64,000 bases of DNA, taken from the NCBI RefSeq assembly GCF_949987515.2, contig NC_082683.1, positions 123,094,582 to 123,158,581 on the forward strand, given 5' to 3'. The notes under the pieces are model-generated. The model was not told the origin of the DNA and made no database searches. It saw nothing but the letters and a program-made list of their open reading frames with translations. The DNA comes from Delphinus delphis. Taxonomy: Eukaryota > Chordata > Mammalia > Artiodactyla > Delphinidae. Within the stretch, counting starts at the first letter, position 1; each line of letters begins with the position of its first letter. The translations under genes and the position numbers were made by a program. Positions 12,425-24,699 of this stretch are shown here, one piece after another.

Positions 12425-14337
12425 AGGATACAAAATTAATGCACAGAAATCTCTGGCATTCCTATACACCAATGATGAAAAATCTGAAAGAGAAATTAAA
12501 GAAACACTCCCATTTACCATTGCAACAAAAAGAATAAAATACCTAGGAATAAACTACCTAGGGAGAAAAAAGACCTGTATGCAGAAAACTATAAGACACT
12601 GATGAAAGAAGTTAAAGATGATACCAACTGATGAAGAGATATACCATGTTCTTGGATTGGAAGAATCAATATTGTGAAAATGACTATACTACCCAAAGCA
12701 ATCTACAGATTCAATGCAATCCCTATCAAATTACCAATGGCATTTTTTACGGAATTAGAACAAAAAATCTTAAAATTTGTGTGGAGACACAAAAGACCCC
12801 GAATAGCCAAAGCACTCTTGAGGGAAAAAAACGGAGCTGGAGGAATCAGACTCCCTGACTTCAGATTATAGTATAAAGCTACAGTAATTAAGACAATATG
12901 GTACTGGCACCAAAACAGAAACATAGATCAATGGAACAAGATAGAAAGCCCAGAGATAAACCCATGCACCTATGGTCAACTAATCTATGACAAAGGAGGC
13001 AAGGATATACAATGGAGAAAAAACAGTCTCTTCAATAAGTGGTGCTGGGAAAACTGGACAGCTACATGTCAAAGAATGAAATTAGAACACTCCTTAACAC
13101 CATACACAAAAATAAACTCAAAATGGATTCAAGACCTAAATGTAAGACCAGACACTATAAAACTCTTAGAGGAAAACATAGGAAGAACACTCTTTGACAT
13201 AAATCACAACAAGATCTTTTTTGATCCACTTCCTAGAGTAATGGAAATTAAAAAACAAAAACAAATGGGACCTAATGAAACTTCAAAGCTTTTGCACAGA
13301 AAAGGAAACCATAAACAAGATGAAAAGACAACCCTCAGAATAGGAGAAAATATTTGCAAATGAATAAACGGACAAAGGATTAATCAATATTAAAAAAACA
13401 AACAACCCAATCCAAAAATGGGCAGAAGACCTAAATACACATTTCTCCAAAGAAGACATACAGATGGCCAAGAAGCACATGAAAAGCTGCTCAACGTCAC
13501 TAATTATTAGAGAAATGCAAATCAAAACTACAACAAGGTATCACCTCAAACCAGTCAGAATGGGCATCATCAGAAAATCTACAAACAACAAATGCTGGAG
13601 AGGGTGTGGAGAAAAGGGAACCCTGTTGCACTGTTGGTGGGAATGTAAATTGATACAGCCACTATGGAGAACAGTATGGAGGTTCCTTAAAAAAATAAAA
13701 ATAGAATTACCATATGATCCAACAATCCCACTACTGGGCATGTACCCAGAGGAAACCATAATTCAAAAAGACACATGCACCCCAATGTTCATTGCAGCAC
13801 TATTTACAATAGCCAGGTCATGGAAGCAACCTAAATGCCCATCAACAGAAGAATGGATAAAGAAGTTGTGGTACATATATACAATGGAATATTACTCAGC
13901 CATAAAACGGAACAAAACTGGGTCATTTGTTGAGATGTGGATGGATCTAGAGACTGTCATACAGAGTGAAGTAAGTCAGAAAGAGAAAAACAAATATCGT
14001 ATATTAATGCATATATGTGGAACCTAGAAAAATGGTACAGATGAACCGGTTTGCAAGGCAGAAATTGAGACACAGATGTAGAGAACAAACGTATGGACAC
14101 CAAGGGGGGAAAGCCGCGGCAGGTGGTGGTGGTGGTGTGATGAATTGGGCGATTGGGATTGACATGTATACACTGATGTGTATAAAATTGATGACTAATA
14201 AGAACCTGCTGTATAAAAAATTAAATAAAATTAAATTAAAAAATTTTTTAAAAAGAAAGTAGAAACAGGATTAAATAGAAAGCTAGTTGTTATTATTTCT
14301 CATTTAAAGTATAATATTAAAAGAATTTTCTGGGGGA

Positions 14338-16010
14338 AAAAACGCAAAAACTACAAAACAGTGCTGAGAGGAATTAAAGAGACGTAAATATTAGGAGACA
14401 TATACTATGCTCATACACTGGAAGACTCAATATTGTTAATATGTCAGTTCTCCCCAACTTATTGATTCAGTGCAATCCTAATCAGAGTTACAACTATTTA
14501 CTTCATAAATGTAAAAGTTGACTCTCAAGTTTATTAAAGGCAAAGGATCCAGAAGAGCCAGAACAATCTTGAAGAAGAACTAAGTTAGAGGACTCGGATG
14601 TCAAGGCTTACTATAAACCTATAGTAATCAAGACAGTAGTACTGGCACAAAGACAGACAAATAGATCGACGGGGAAGAACAGAGTCCAGAAATGGACCCA
14701 GACATATATGGTCAATTAATTTTTTGCAAAGGTACCAAGGCAAGGGGGAAAGAAAAATCTTTTCAATAAATTTATTGAAAAAGTCTTTTCAATAAATGGA
14801 TAAATGTTTCAACAAACTTAAAGTTCAACCCCTACCTCATAACACACTCAAATATTAATATGAGAAGAATCAAATATCTAAATGTGTATGCTGAGAGCAT
14901 AGGTGGAGTAAAGGGAGTTTGGTCACAGCCAGGGAAATTGATCAAATAAGGAAATAAATGAAAGAAAATTGGAGTCTGAATTTTCACTGCTGGAAGAGGA
15001 ATATACCAATACGGAAAGGGAGAAAACTCGAATGAACCATGTGGTGTGTTGGATTAGAATTGGTGGCATTGGTGTGAACTAATGGCCTTCAGTATAGAGA
15101 GGTGAATATAGATCAATACAGAGGTAAAGTAGAAGATAATGTGTGTGTGGAATAAATATATTTCATTCACTATATCTTTTTACTGCTGAGAGGGGCTCCC
15201 ACTGCCAAATCTGGGACCATTAAATGTCAAAATAAATAATGATAGCAATGGGTCCTAGCCCAGTGGGTGAAATAGAAATGCTAGAGTCTACAGAAACTTA
15301 ATAAGTTGATGAATAAACTAAAAGTCTAATGAGAAATGGGATGTTTCCACAGTCTCTAAAAACCTCTCAAGGAAACACCTTTTAATTGCAATGGGAAAAC
15401 AAGTAACTTTAGAGTGGAGAAACTTTGCAGACACCACCTTCATCCTGTGATCAAAGTTAACATCATCAATAACAGGAAAACTGAAATCCTGTGCCACGTA
15501 ATAAATAGGACGCAAAGAGAAGAACACAGTTTCATTTCTGTGATATGCTTGTCGAAGACGCAAGAATTTAATCACGAAGAAACATCAGACAAACCCAAAC
15601 TGAGAGACATTCTACAAAATAACTGGCTGGTAGTCATCAGAAGTGTCAAAATCATGAAAATCAGGGAAAGACCGAGGAATTGTTCCAGAGTGAAGGAGAC
15701 TAAATATACATATCTAAATGCAATGAGTAATTCTGAACTAGAGTCTTCTCCTCAAATGGATATTCCTGGGGAAACTGGGGAAACTTGAATGAGGTCTGAG
15801 GATACTGATGCTGATTTCCTGATTTTGATGGCTCTACTGTAGTTAGGCAGGAGAATATCCTTACGGGAAGAAAACATATATTAAACATACATATATAGGG
15901 TGATGGGACATTGTGCAGGCAACTTATTCTCAAATGATTCAGGAAAAGTCTTTTATATAATACTTATTTTTTTGCAAGTTTGAGATTATTTCAAGGAAAA
16001 TATTGCAAGG
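14338..16010 (+). repeat. Old L1M element: ORF2 3' part and 3' UTR
   Basis: The part at 14395-14930 aligns by eye with late ORF2 ('caagacagtagtactggcac', 'tggacccagacatatatggtc') but with many changes. The stretch at 15400-15985 matches the L1M 3' UTR as I recall it ('cagacaccaccttcatcctg', 'catcagacaaacccaaactg', 'ggaattgttccagagtgaagg'). No frame survives. It is much older than the neighbouring L1-A. Confidence 0.7.
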
Positions 16011-16960
16011 GGGAAAAGTCTAGTGGAGAGGTGCTATAGGATCACACCACCTTCCTGTGTATGTCTGGCATATACATATGTGCTACCCTACAGCCTCCCC
16101 CAGCCAGCTACGACATGGTTGCAGGACCAGCCACATGAGGAATCAATCCCCCATTTTCTGGAACTGGAAAGACATCGAATGGTGCTTGTTCTTTAGGCCT
16201 TCAGAATACAGTATGAGTATTTCTGAAATTCCTTTTTTTGGAACATAGACTGGGTCACCTCTGAATGAGCTATAACTCTTTTAGAAGGCAGAATGAGTCT
16301 CTCTCCACCCCCTCAAGAAGGTGCAGGGGTGAGACTGAGGAGGATGAAGAGATCTAGTTCCTGGTAAAAATAGAATACTCCCAGTTGGTTATAGGCGAAG
16401 GCAGCTGTGTTGATTATTCTTCATTTGCACCTTCCTCCTTTCCCCCAAATCCATTCTCGTTCCCTTTCTTCTTTACTTTGTACTCCAGGAGGGCACAGCC
16501 TGATCTCTTGCCATCTAGTTTCTACTTGGGTTCTGCCAACGAGGGGTGGGCAGGATGGGAGAGTGGGAGGAGAAATGGGCCATAGTGTTTCCTCCTCTGC
16601 CTACTCTCTGCACTGGCGCTGCTGCTGTGGTGGTGGTGGCATCTCTCCATGATTCCACCAGCTGCTGGAAACCCTCCTCTGTGCTTCTAGCTCTTGCTGG
16701 GTTCTGGAAGGGTTCACCCCCTTCTCTCCCCTGGTCCCTTCAGGCCTTGGGGAGGTGATGGCTTTCCCAGCAATAAAGAACTAGTTTCCTGCAATGAAAG
16801 ACAAAACCTAAGCGATATATGATGGACTTAATAAAGAAGCTAAATATTCTGCACAAGTGGCTACATTTCCTTCCAAAAGTAGCTTCAAGTTAAGTAATTT
16901 TAAGAACTGATTCACTTTCCTTTATATTAAGCTATATGGGGAAACTGCGTACAGGGAAGG
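16011..16960. other. Unassigned intergenic sequence
   Basis: No gene was recognised. A GC-richer part at 16400-16770 with 'gtggtggtggtgg' may be an old LTR or DNA element that I cannot name. Confidence 0.4.
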
Positions 16961-16964
16961 GACC

Positions 16965-17145
16965 GTGGAGTAGATGGTATGATTGTTCAGTATCTTCACT
17001 GTGTCTCCCTGAGGAGGACGATCCCCTGCCCTATGACACGTGACTGTCTCTGGACAATGAAATGGGAGCAGAAGGGATAGTGCCTCTAACTCATCTTGTG
17101 AGTCTCTCATTTTTCTTTTTCCTTTGCCGTGAGACCAGAATTGTC
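16965..17145 (+). repeat. Older LTR remnant, left half (MLT1-like)
   Basis: The text 'cacgtgactgtctctggaca', 'atgaaatgggagcagaagg' and 'tttttctttttcctttgcc' resembles the first half of MLT1-type LTRs. The second half seems to resume at 22925, after the younger retrovirus. Confidence 0.4.
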
Positions 17146-17149
17146 CTGA

Positions 17150-17571
17150 GAGCTGAGTTTGTTACCGAGTTCAAGCTCATACTACTTATCGTATGATAGG
17201 CCGATAAATCAAGAGACAAGTTGTTGGGGCAAGGCATAGTGACTTTATTCAGAAAGCCAGTGAACCAAGATGGTGGACTTGTGTGCCCAAGAACCATCTT
17301 GCCCGAATTAGCGGAGGGAGTAAAGTCAAACTTTTCCCGGTTCCAGTCAACCTCCAGAGGGGACATATTAATTTCTTCCTCCCTTCAGTCTTTCGCAGGT
17401 GGGACTGTTCAGGATGTTTCCTGTGAGCTAAAAAAAAGAATTTTAGCTTAACGCTCATTACCTGGGAGGCAGGGTTCCCAGAGATGGGCCATTATGTATC
17501 GTTTAAGCTTACAGGCAACATCCCTTTAGTGATCAACTTGTAATAGAATACAAAGATTCTTCCCTATTACA
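17150..17571 (-). repeat. 3' LTR of the minus-strand endogenous retrovirus
   Basis: It is a diverged copy of the LTR at about 22480-22924 in the same orientation. Both share 'cattacctgggaggcagggttccc', 'gactttattcagaaagccag' (minus-strand AATAAA) and a terminal 'tgtaa' on the minus strand. Just outside it, the purine-rich 'cagtggggaat' (minus strand) fits a polypurine tract, which makes this the 3' LTR. The outer edge near 17150 is approximate. Confidence 0.75.
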
Positions 17572-20500
17572 ATTCCCCACTGTCAATATCCACCCCACAA
17601 TCTTGTGGGAAAAGGGACAAGTGTTCTGGCTACTTCTGGAGGTGATGAATATTCCTTAGAATCTTTGGTCAGTCCTTTTTTATCTACCACTATTTGAACC
17701 TGATGAAACCCCTTAACACTTTGTTGTCTAATTTGTACTTGAACTTGGGATTTGGGTTCCAGTTCCCAAGACATATACTCAATTCCTGTGCTAGTTATTT
17801 GAACAAAAGTAAACAAATTGGTTGACCCTTTTCCAGCTACAATGAAACTACCATCTACTTCAGTTGGATGGGCAGACCTGCTGGAGGCAAACACATGAAC
17901 AGAGGTTGGTAGAGTGTCCAAAGTTTTAACATAATTGGCAACTGCTAGGTCTTTTAAAGTATTTACAGATTCTCTCACCTGGGCAGACACCTGGAGTGGC
18001 CTACCATACCATACTTCAAAGGGGGTTTAATTTAAGCCTGCTTCTGGGAGCCACTGATCTGTAGCGGGCCAACTGGCAAGGCCTTATCCCAAGTTAAATT
18101 AGTATTCATTTTCTTGGTTTTTCCTGTTGATTGCAGCCTCCAGGATGAATGTATTTCCAATGCCTTAATCCAAATCAGGGGATAATTTTCTTAAGGAGGG
18201 TTTTAACTAATTAGAAGCTACTGATTTTAAAAACTAAAAACGTAGAACTTCCACATACAAAACAAATGGTTCACAAAACTTTCTCCTCTCCTTCTGAAGG
18301 TTTTATGATGCAGTTATCATTAACCAGTCTTACTATAACTTAAATGGCCAATTGGGACAATTGAGACAAACGGTTCTGACACCACTCTTCCGCTGATTAA
18401 GACTGGGGTGGCAGGTATTGGGGATAACATTCATTTAGCCTTCTGAACTTTCTGGGCAGACTTGGTGACCTTGCCAGTTCCCAATGCCCTTCTTGTCCAC
18501 TGCTTTGATGACACCCACAACAACCATCTGTCATGTCATGAACAGCAAAATGGCCCAGAGGAGGATAGTCAGAGAAGCTCAACACACATGGGCTTACCAG
18601 GAACCATATCAATGGTCACAACCATCACCAGATTTCAGGAATATGGAGCCATCTTCCAGCTCTTTCCCAGAATGATGATCAATCTTCTCCTTCATCCCAG
18701 CAGACTTGCAAGCAATGTGAGCTGTGTGACTATCCAGCAGGTGCATATCCAGTACTGACTTGGCCTGGATGGTCCAAGGTGATCCCTTGAGCTGCGAAGC
18801 CAGCTGCTTCCATTGGCGGGTCATTTTTGCTGTCACCAGCTGCATTGCCACGACGAACATTTTTGACAGACACGTTCTTGACCTTGAAGCCCACATTGTT
18901 CCCAGGAAGGGCTTTACTCAAAGCTTCATAGTGCATTTCAACAGACTTTACTTCAGTTGTAATGTTGACTGGAGCAAAGGTGACCACCATGCCAGAACTG
19001 TTTCCACTGGACCCTCATGGACAGTACCAATACCACCAATTTTGTATATGTCCTGGAGGGACAGATGCAAGGAATACACTGGCTGGTATCTTGACAAGTC
19101 AGTCTATGGGAGAAGTGATCCTCTTGCCTCAAAGGATATTGCTTTAGATTAGGTGTCCTGACATCCCTTCTTAATGGGATTAGTATTGGCCATGTGTTAC
19201 TGGCCTTCGCTGGGGTGCTGTGAGCACACACTTCTGATCTTAACTTTTCGTAGACTTCAAGGGGTAGGGTGTGGGGGGAGGCTCTGTCTCCTTTCCTGGG
19301 ATTTTTATTTTTTGCCAAATTTCTTGAGTTCTGTTTAAACTTTTTCTTTGGTTCCCCTTTTCAAAGGCCTGCCAAGATGCACTAAGTATTGCTCTAATTC
19401 CAGCATTCCTCCCTCACTGGGATCTCAGTTTGGTTCGTCTGTGGGTACTGCCAAGTGGGCTTCAGGTGTAGAGGATTATCCCTATAAAGGAGGGTGGTGA
19501 TCTTTCCAATTAATATATAAACCCAGCTGGCTAGTTATTTGCATTTAGCCCCCTATGTGAGATAACAGCAATTGAAATTGTCCTGCCCTGGGAGTGGCTC
19601 CTGGCCCAAACGGAGTGCCCTTTTGGTTCTTAGATGGTGATACCAGACCAAGTCCCTGTGGCCCAGAAACTAACAGGATTTTCTAATTGACCCCTAGAAG
19701 AAGGGAAAGTCCTGAGCCCCAGGGTCAGGAATTGGGGCTAGAAAAGAATGGAAGGTGGAAAAGAATGGAAGGTGGAGGAAGGGGTGGATATATTGGCATA
19801 ATAGCCAGTGCAGCTGGGATACCTAGCTCAGCTGGAAGGAGTTAAGGTTTGACGCAACATATCCTCACTCTCATTCCCTTGCTTTTCTTGTTTTCCCTGA
19901 TGTAAGAGCACAAGTGCTTGCACATAAAGGATTTCATCATTCTCTGCTTCTTCACAAAATAGCTATAGTCATTCAAAAGCCACTGTAAAGCTATAACTAG
20001 CAATTGATTATCCCTAACCATTTTGCTTCAGTATCAACCAACTGGGATTACAATGCAATTGAAAAGAAACTTGGTTACTGCTGTGACAAACAACTTAAGA
20101 TAATTACTAATATTATGACTGATATCATCTACCAGGATACACCAGAATTTTAGGAGTTCCATATAATGTCCAGAATATGTACAATAATGTTTACCCACAT
20201 GATACAGTCCAAAGAGTTTTATCACAACTTATTTGACAGTGCTTCCCAATTCAACATACTGAGTAAGCCCAATTAGTTGAGTATTCCTCTCTCTGAGATG
20301 GAGAGAAAACAAATAGTTTGAGGTGTTCCAGGGATCCTTTGGAAAACTTCAAAGTTAGCTAGAGGTCAAACGAACCTCACCCAGAATTTGATTTGGGGGA
20401 AGTTTATCAAAATTTCAAAAAGTTTTAACCAGTGATAATAAGATCTCAATGGCAAATACAGATCGCTTAAACAAATAACTCACAATTACTAAAAGCAGTT

Positions 20501-22480
20501 CAATATTTTAAGAAAACTTTGTCCTCTTAGGAAACCGATTCAGGTTTTGTACCACTTTACATTTAACATTCATTTTCTTAATTAAGTTCAGTTCTTGTCT
20601 TAGCCAATACTGATCATGTCACCTTCTTCCCTTTAACGAAAGGGATTTTCATTCCTCATACCTTCTGTGCTGAAAAACACACATCCTACATCTTTGCATA
20701 CTGAAATGTTTCCCTTGTGATTCTTAACCTTAAAACCTTAATCTCTAGTGAAAACCAAGAAGTAATTGTAAACTGTTTGTCATACCAGCATTTCCTGATT
20801 GACAAACTTATGCTTTAGTCTTCCTCTCCTAAGAAGGCAAAAGTAGGTAAACTTAGACCTGGCCAGCAATTAATATTCTATCCTATTTGAAATGACCCAG
20901 ATAGTCAACAAATTCTCTTCATTTAACTTAGTTCAGTTTCAAGTTACGAAAATCTGGAAACACTGTTTTATATATACATTCTCAAAGCATAATTATTCCT
21001 ATGGAGTTTACCTAAAACTCTTACCTCATTTACCTCTGTTTTATTTACTTAAAAGCTTTGTCGAATTGTTATTTTTCTTGCTGACAAACTTTGTAACAGG
21101 AATAACGTCTTATTTGATTTCTAGTAAACCTAGGGACAATAGAAGTACTATAATTAATGTTGATGAGTCTAAAGACATGTCTGTATTAATCAAAGCAACA
21201 AGATTAAGTTAACTTTAATACCAGATATTAATTCAATACTGAATATTTCCTAGATCACATGAACCTGAAATTCATTCTGGCCAGTTTCTTTTATATTTGA
21301 GTATTTATATAAGCACTTAATTTCCTTTAAGCCAATTAAATAGTTCTTTTACAAGTTAGTTTCGGCAATGCCACACATCTATAACAAGTACAAACACAAA
21401 CAGAGACCTCATAATTCTCATTCCAAAATTTCAGCCATGAATCAGGTACAGCAATATAAAACCCAACAGTTACAGAAGAGGTTGGATTCAAATTGCATTT
21501 CTGGCAGGTGGGACAAATCAAGGTCACCTGTCTAGATGACTAAACCCTTTTTACTAATATTTATGGAAAAGACACTTCTATTTGTAGCTTTTGGTGATTT
21601 TAGGAACCAAGTGGAAACTTTCTCTCCTTCCTGGGAATGTCCCACTCTTGGACAAGAACAGACAGCTTTTTTTTTCCTGTTCCTTTCTTCCATTTGACAT
21701 CAGTAAAAGTTTTAAATATCACAGAACTGATTTGGCTGTAAATGGAGAAACAGTACCAAACAAAATGAAAGAAAAAACCCAAAGGACAAACAGAAAATTC
21801 TAAACGAACCCTCAAGTTGGGTCTTGGGGGTTTTACATATACCAATGACACAGGAGACCATAAATAACGTAATTAACACAGCAAGGGTAGCAGTACATGG
21901 CGCATGGGGTTCCGAGATAACCCTGCTAAACCCCTTGTGGAGATCCTAACAGATACTGTGGCCACACGTTGTTACAATAAAATATCATCTTTCTCTCACC
22001 CATGGGTTCACAGCTGTAATCAGACCACTTATCCAAAATGCGCCTCACAGGACTTTAGGGATAGCTGAAATAGTCCCCATTTTTAGAGACCAATTCAAGA
22101 CAAAACACAAACTTCACATCCAAAGAAACAAATGAACTAGTACACACATCGGGTAAAAGTCTAACAACTCTTTCCTCTCTCCAACAGGGTACCCCACTCA
22201 AATGCAAAACAAATTGGCTTATTCCAGAGAAAAAGCCCCAAATGGAGAGGAGTAAAGTTTCCAGTGGTACACACTGGAGCGACTTACCCTACCGTACAGA
22301 GCTCGTCAGCTTCCAAATGTTGATTCCTTGCTCCTACAGCCAAGCGCGGGAGCAGCCAGTGCTGCTTTGGGGAATTTTGAAGGGAAGATCCTTAAGACAA
22401 GTGGTCCTGGCCCTCACCTGAACATTTCCCAACCGGGGTGGGCAGCCACGAGCAGCAAGGCTCCTGGCTGGCTGTGCCTA
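17572..22480 (-). mobile_element. Degenerate endogenous retrovirus, internal region
   Basis: This region lies between two direct LTRs. Next to the 3' LTR, minus-strand text contains a stop followed by TPFEVWYGRPL, which resembles the segment after the catalytic core of retroviral integrase. It continues into an open stretch of about 135 codons ending at 17583 with no assigned function. The remainder, about 19160-22300, is degraded and no gag, protease or reverse-transcriptase motif was recognised. An EEF1A1 retropseudogene is nested at 18205-19150. No complete viral gene is present. Confidence 0.55.
18205..19150 (-). pseudogene. EEF1A1P: EEF1A1 processed pseudogene, 3' part
   Basis: Minus-strand text [20 protein letters not shown], then [20 protein letters not shown] and [13 protein letters not shown], matches the C-terminal half of elongation factor 1-alpha. 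The retrocopy begins near the codons for PLQDVYKIGG, passes the natural stop region at about 18430, and includes EEF1A1 3' UTR sequence down to about 18205. It has no introns. Frameshifts and stops break it. The 5' half is missing and no clear poly(A) tail remains. It sits inside the endogenous retrovirus and must be younger than it. Confidence 0.9.
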
Positions 22481-22924
22481 AACTTGTTATCAAGTCCAAG
22501 CTCAAACTGCTCGCTGCACGACAGGCCAATAAATCAAGAGAGGAGTCGTTGGGCCAAGGAATAATGGCTTTATTCAGAAAGCCAGCAAGCTGAGAAGACG
22601 GTAGACTCGTCCCCCAAAACACCGTCTTGCCTGAGTTAGAACTCAGGCTTCATTTATACTAAAAGCGGAGGAAGTGACGTCAAACATTTCCTTGTTCCGG
22701 TCAGCCTCGGAGGGGCGGTGTTAATTTCTTCCTCACTGCAGTCATTCACAGGTGGAACTGGTCAGGATGTTTTCTGAGAACTAAACAAGGGTATTTTAGC
22801 TTAATGCTCATTACCTGGGAGGCAGGGTTCCCAGAAATGAGCTCTTATGTATCATTTAAGCTTATAGGGAATATCTCTTTACTGATTAACTTGTAATAGA
22901 ATAAAAAGTTTCTTCCCTCTTACA
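22480..22924 (-). repeat. 5' LTR of the minus-strand endogenous retrovirus
   Basis: Partner of the LTR at 17150-17571. The minus-strand start is 'tgtaagagggaagaa'. A poly(A) signal reads 'tgaataaagccattattcc', and a full palindromic CRE, TGACGTCA, lies at 22675-22682. The inner boundary is approximate. The primer-binding site was not identified. Confidence 0.75.
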
Positions 22925-23090
22925 GGTTGATCTTCAGCTTGGGTCCCAGAAGGAGGAAGATGTGGAACAAGGCTGAGCTGACCTGAGACGGCATGTTATA
23001 TGAGCAAGAAATAACCCTTTGTTATTGTGAACCACTGAGATTTTATGTTGTTACCGTAGCATAGCTTGGCTTAAGCTGGTTGATAACAAA
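22925..23090 (+). repeat. Older LTR remnant, right half (MLT1-like)
   Basis: The text 'gaggaagatgtggaacaagg', 'ttgtgaaccactgagatttta' and 'gcatagcttggcttaagctg' resembles the 3' half of MLT1-type LTRs. It probably continues the fragment ending near 17145. Confidence 0.45.
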
Positions 23091-23706
23091 AGACACTTCC
23101 CTTGTGTAATTTTTAAAAAGAGGATCTTTTTAAAGGTCCTGCAATATATTGTGGCCCTTTCCCACAAGTGGCAAAGGCAGGTATATCTATATACAGTTGA
23201 CCCTTGAATAACATGGGGATAGGGGTCCAATCCCTGTGCAGTCAAATATCTGCATATAACTTTTAACTCCCTAAAAACTTAACTACTATTAGCCTACTGT
23301 TGACTGGAAGCCTTACCGTTAACATAACAATACAGTAAACTAGAGAAAAGAAAATATTATTAAGAAAATCATAAGAGAAAATACATTTACAGTATTGTAC
23401 TGTATTTATTAATACCATAACTTTACATTGTCTGTTTACAGGATAACTCATCTGACAGTACCTACATCAATATCATCTTATATGATACAAACGCTGTAGA
23501 TGTTATATGTACATGTTACTAACACCAAACATCAAAAATGAAAAGACAATGTGAAAGAGAAATTCATATTTATTTACAAGTATAATGAATCATGTTTTGA
23601 TAATGAAGAAGCAGCAATATGATTGCTTTACTGTTGTTGGTGTAATGTTTACAAGTGCTTCATGGTAGCCTAACCTATACACTAGTGAATGAATCATTAA
23701 AATGAC

Positions 23707-23935
23707 ATGTACACACTGCTATATTTAAAACGGATAACCAACAAGGACCTACTGTATAGCACAGGGAACTCTCCTCAGTGCTATGTGGCAGCCTGCATGG
23801 GAGGGGAGTTTGGGGGAGAATGGATACACGTATATGTATGACTGAGTCACTTTGCTGTGCACCTGAAATTATCACAACATTGTTAATCTCCTATACTCCA
23901 ACATAAAATTAAAAGTTTAAAAAAAAGATTAAAAG
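23707..23935 (+). mobile_element. L1 3' end inserted in the Tigger element
   Basis: The text 'caacaaggacctactgtatag', 'cacagggaactctcctcagt', 'gagtcactttgctgtgcacc' and 'ctatactccaacataaaatt' is a cetartiodactyl L1 3' UTR. The flanks 'attaaaatgacat' and 'attaaaaggaaaat' are only an imperfect target duplication. Confidence 0.8.
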
Positions 23936-24699
23936 GAAAATATAAGTTTAATGAGAAAACAAAAAAGAAATCGCAATAGAGAAATGGTAAGTAAAAAAAA
24001 TGTTTATGGTATCCAATATTACAGTCAAATTCATAGTACAGTATTGGAAACATTTTTACATTTTTAAAAAACCCACACTTACCTGTGATGATAGGCTAGT
24101 AGGCAGTTTCTCCAATTATGAGAGAGGGAGAGGCATACTACATGGTAATGTAATTCTTTGAAAACAAAGTAAGAAAACTGAAACATTATTAATTTTATAT
24201 TACTGTAAATATCACTCACCTTCTGCCTATGTAAGGATGGGCTACCCACTTCAGTACAAGTCTTACACATGATGTTCTACACGATGAATACTTAAGCAAT
24301 GATGACGATGATGACACAAAAACTTCTCATACAATTCTTGCTGTGCAGTTTTTAGATTTTCACACGAAGACACACACACAAACACAACAGATAAATCTAT
24401 TGACAGTAGGGCATGATGATTATTTACTATTCATCAAGGGGAAGTGGGTCATCATAAAGGTCTCCTCATCATCTTCACACTGAGTGGGCTGAGGGGACAG
24501 AGGCAGAAGACGTGGAGGAGATAGAAGCGGAGGCTGGAGTGACAGGCACATTTGGTGTAACTTTATGGAAATACACTGTAATTTCTGTCTGACTTTTTTG
24601 CTTTTTCATTTCTCTAAAAATGTTTCTATATGGTATGCCAATCCTTTTAATTCCTCTGGTGTGAAGTCTGTTAGCTTTTGAATTTCTCCAAGATCTTAA

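Larger units (their letters stand above)
6893..14258 (+). mobile_element. Long L1 element A, decayed and interrupted by SINEs
   Basis: The start 'ggggttggagacaagctggca' is the L1 5' UTR form also found at 35083. ORF1 begins near ATG 7845 (MRRQRNMFQKKEQDK) and runs to about 9015, broken by stops and a SINE. ORF2 starts near 9641 and carries endonuclease text (KGSIQEEAITIVNIY, FSSAHGTFSRTDHMLGHK), part of the reverse transcriptase ([20 protein letters not shown]) and the C-terminal region ending KYRIL-HICGT near 14026. A 3' UTR and an A/T-rich tail follow to about 14258. ORF2 is interrupted at about 11700-12425 by unrelated DNA in place of the polymerase palm. The endonuclease SDH motif reads SNH (10543-10551). 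The element cannot be active. Confidence 0.88.

Noticed and set aside
18953..19318. Minus-strand frame of 121 codons next to the EEF1A1 retrocopy
   Set aside because: Part is a frameshifted reading of the retrocopy and the rest has no domain. It is not an independent gene.
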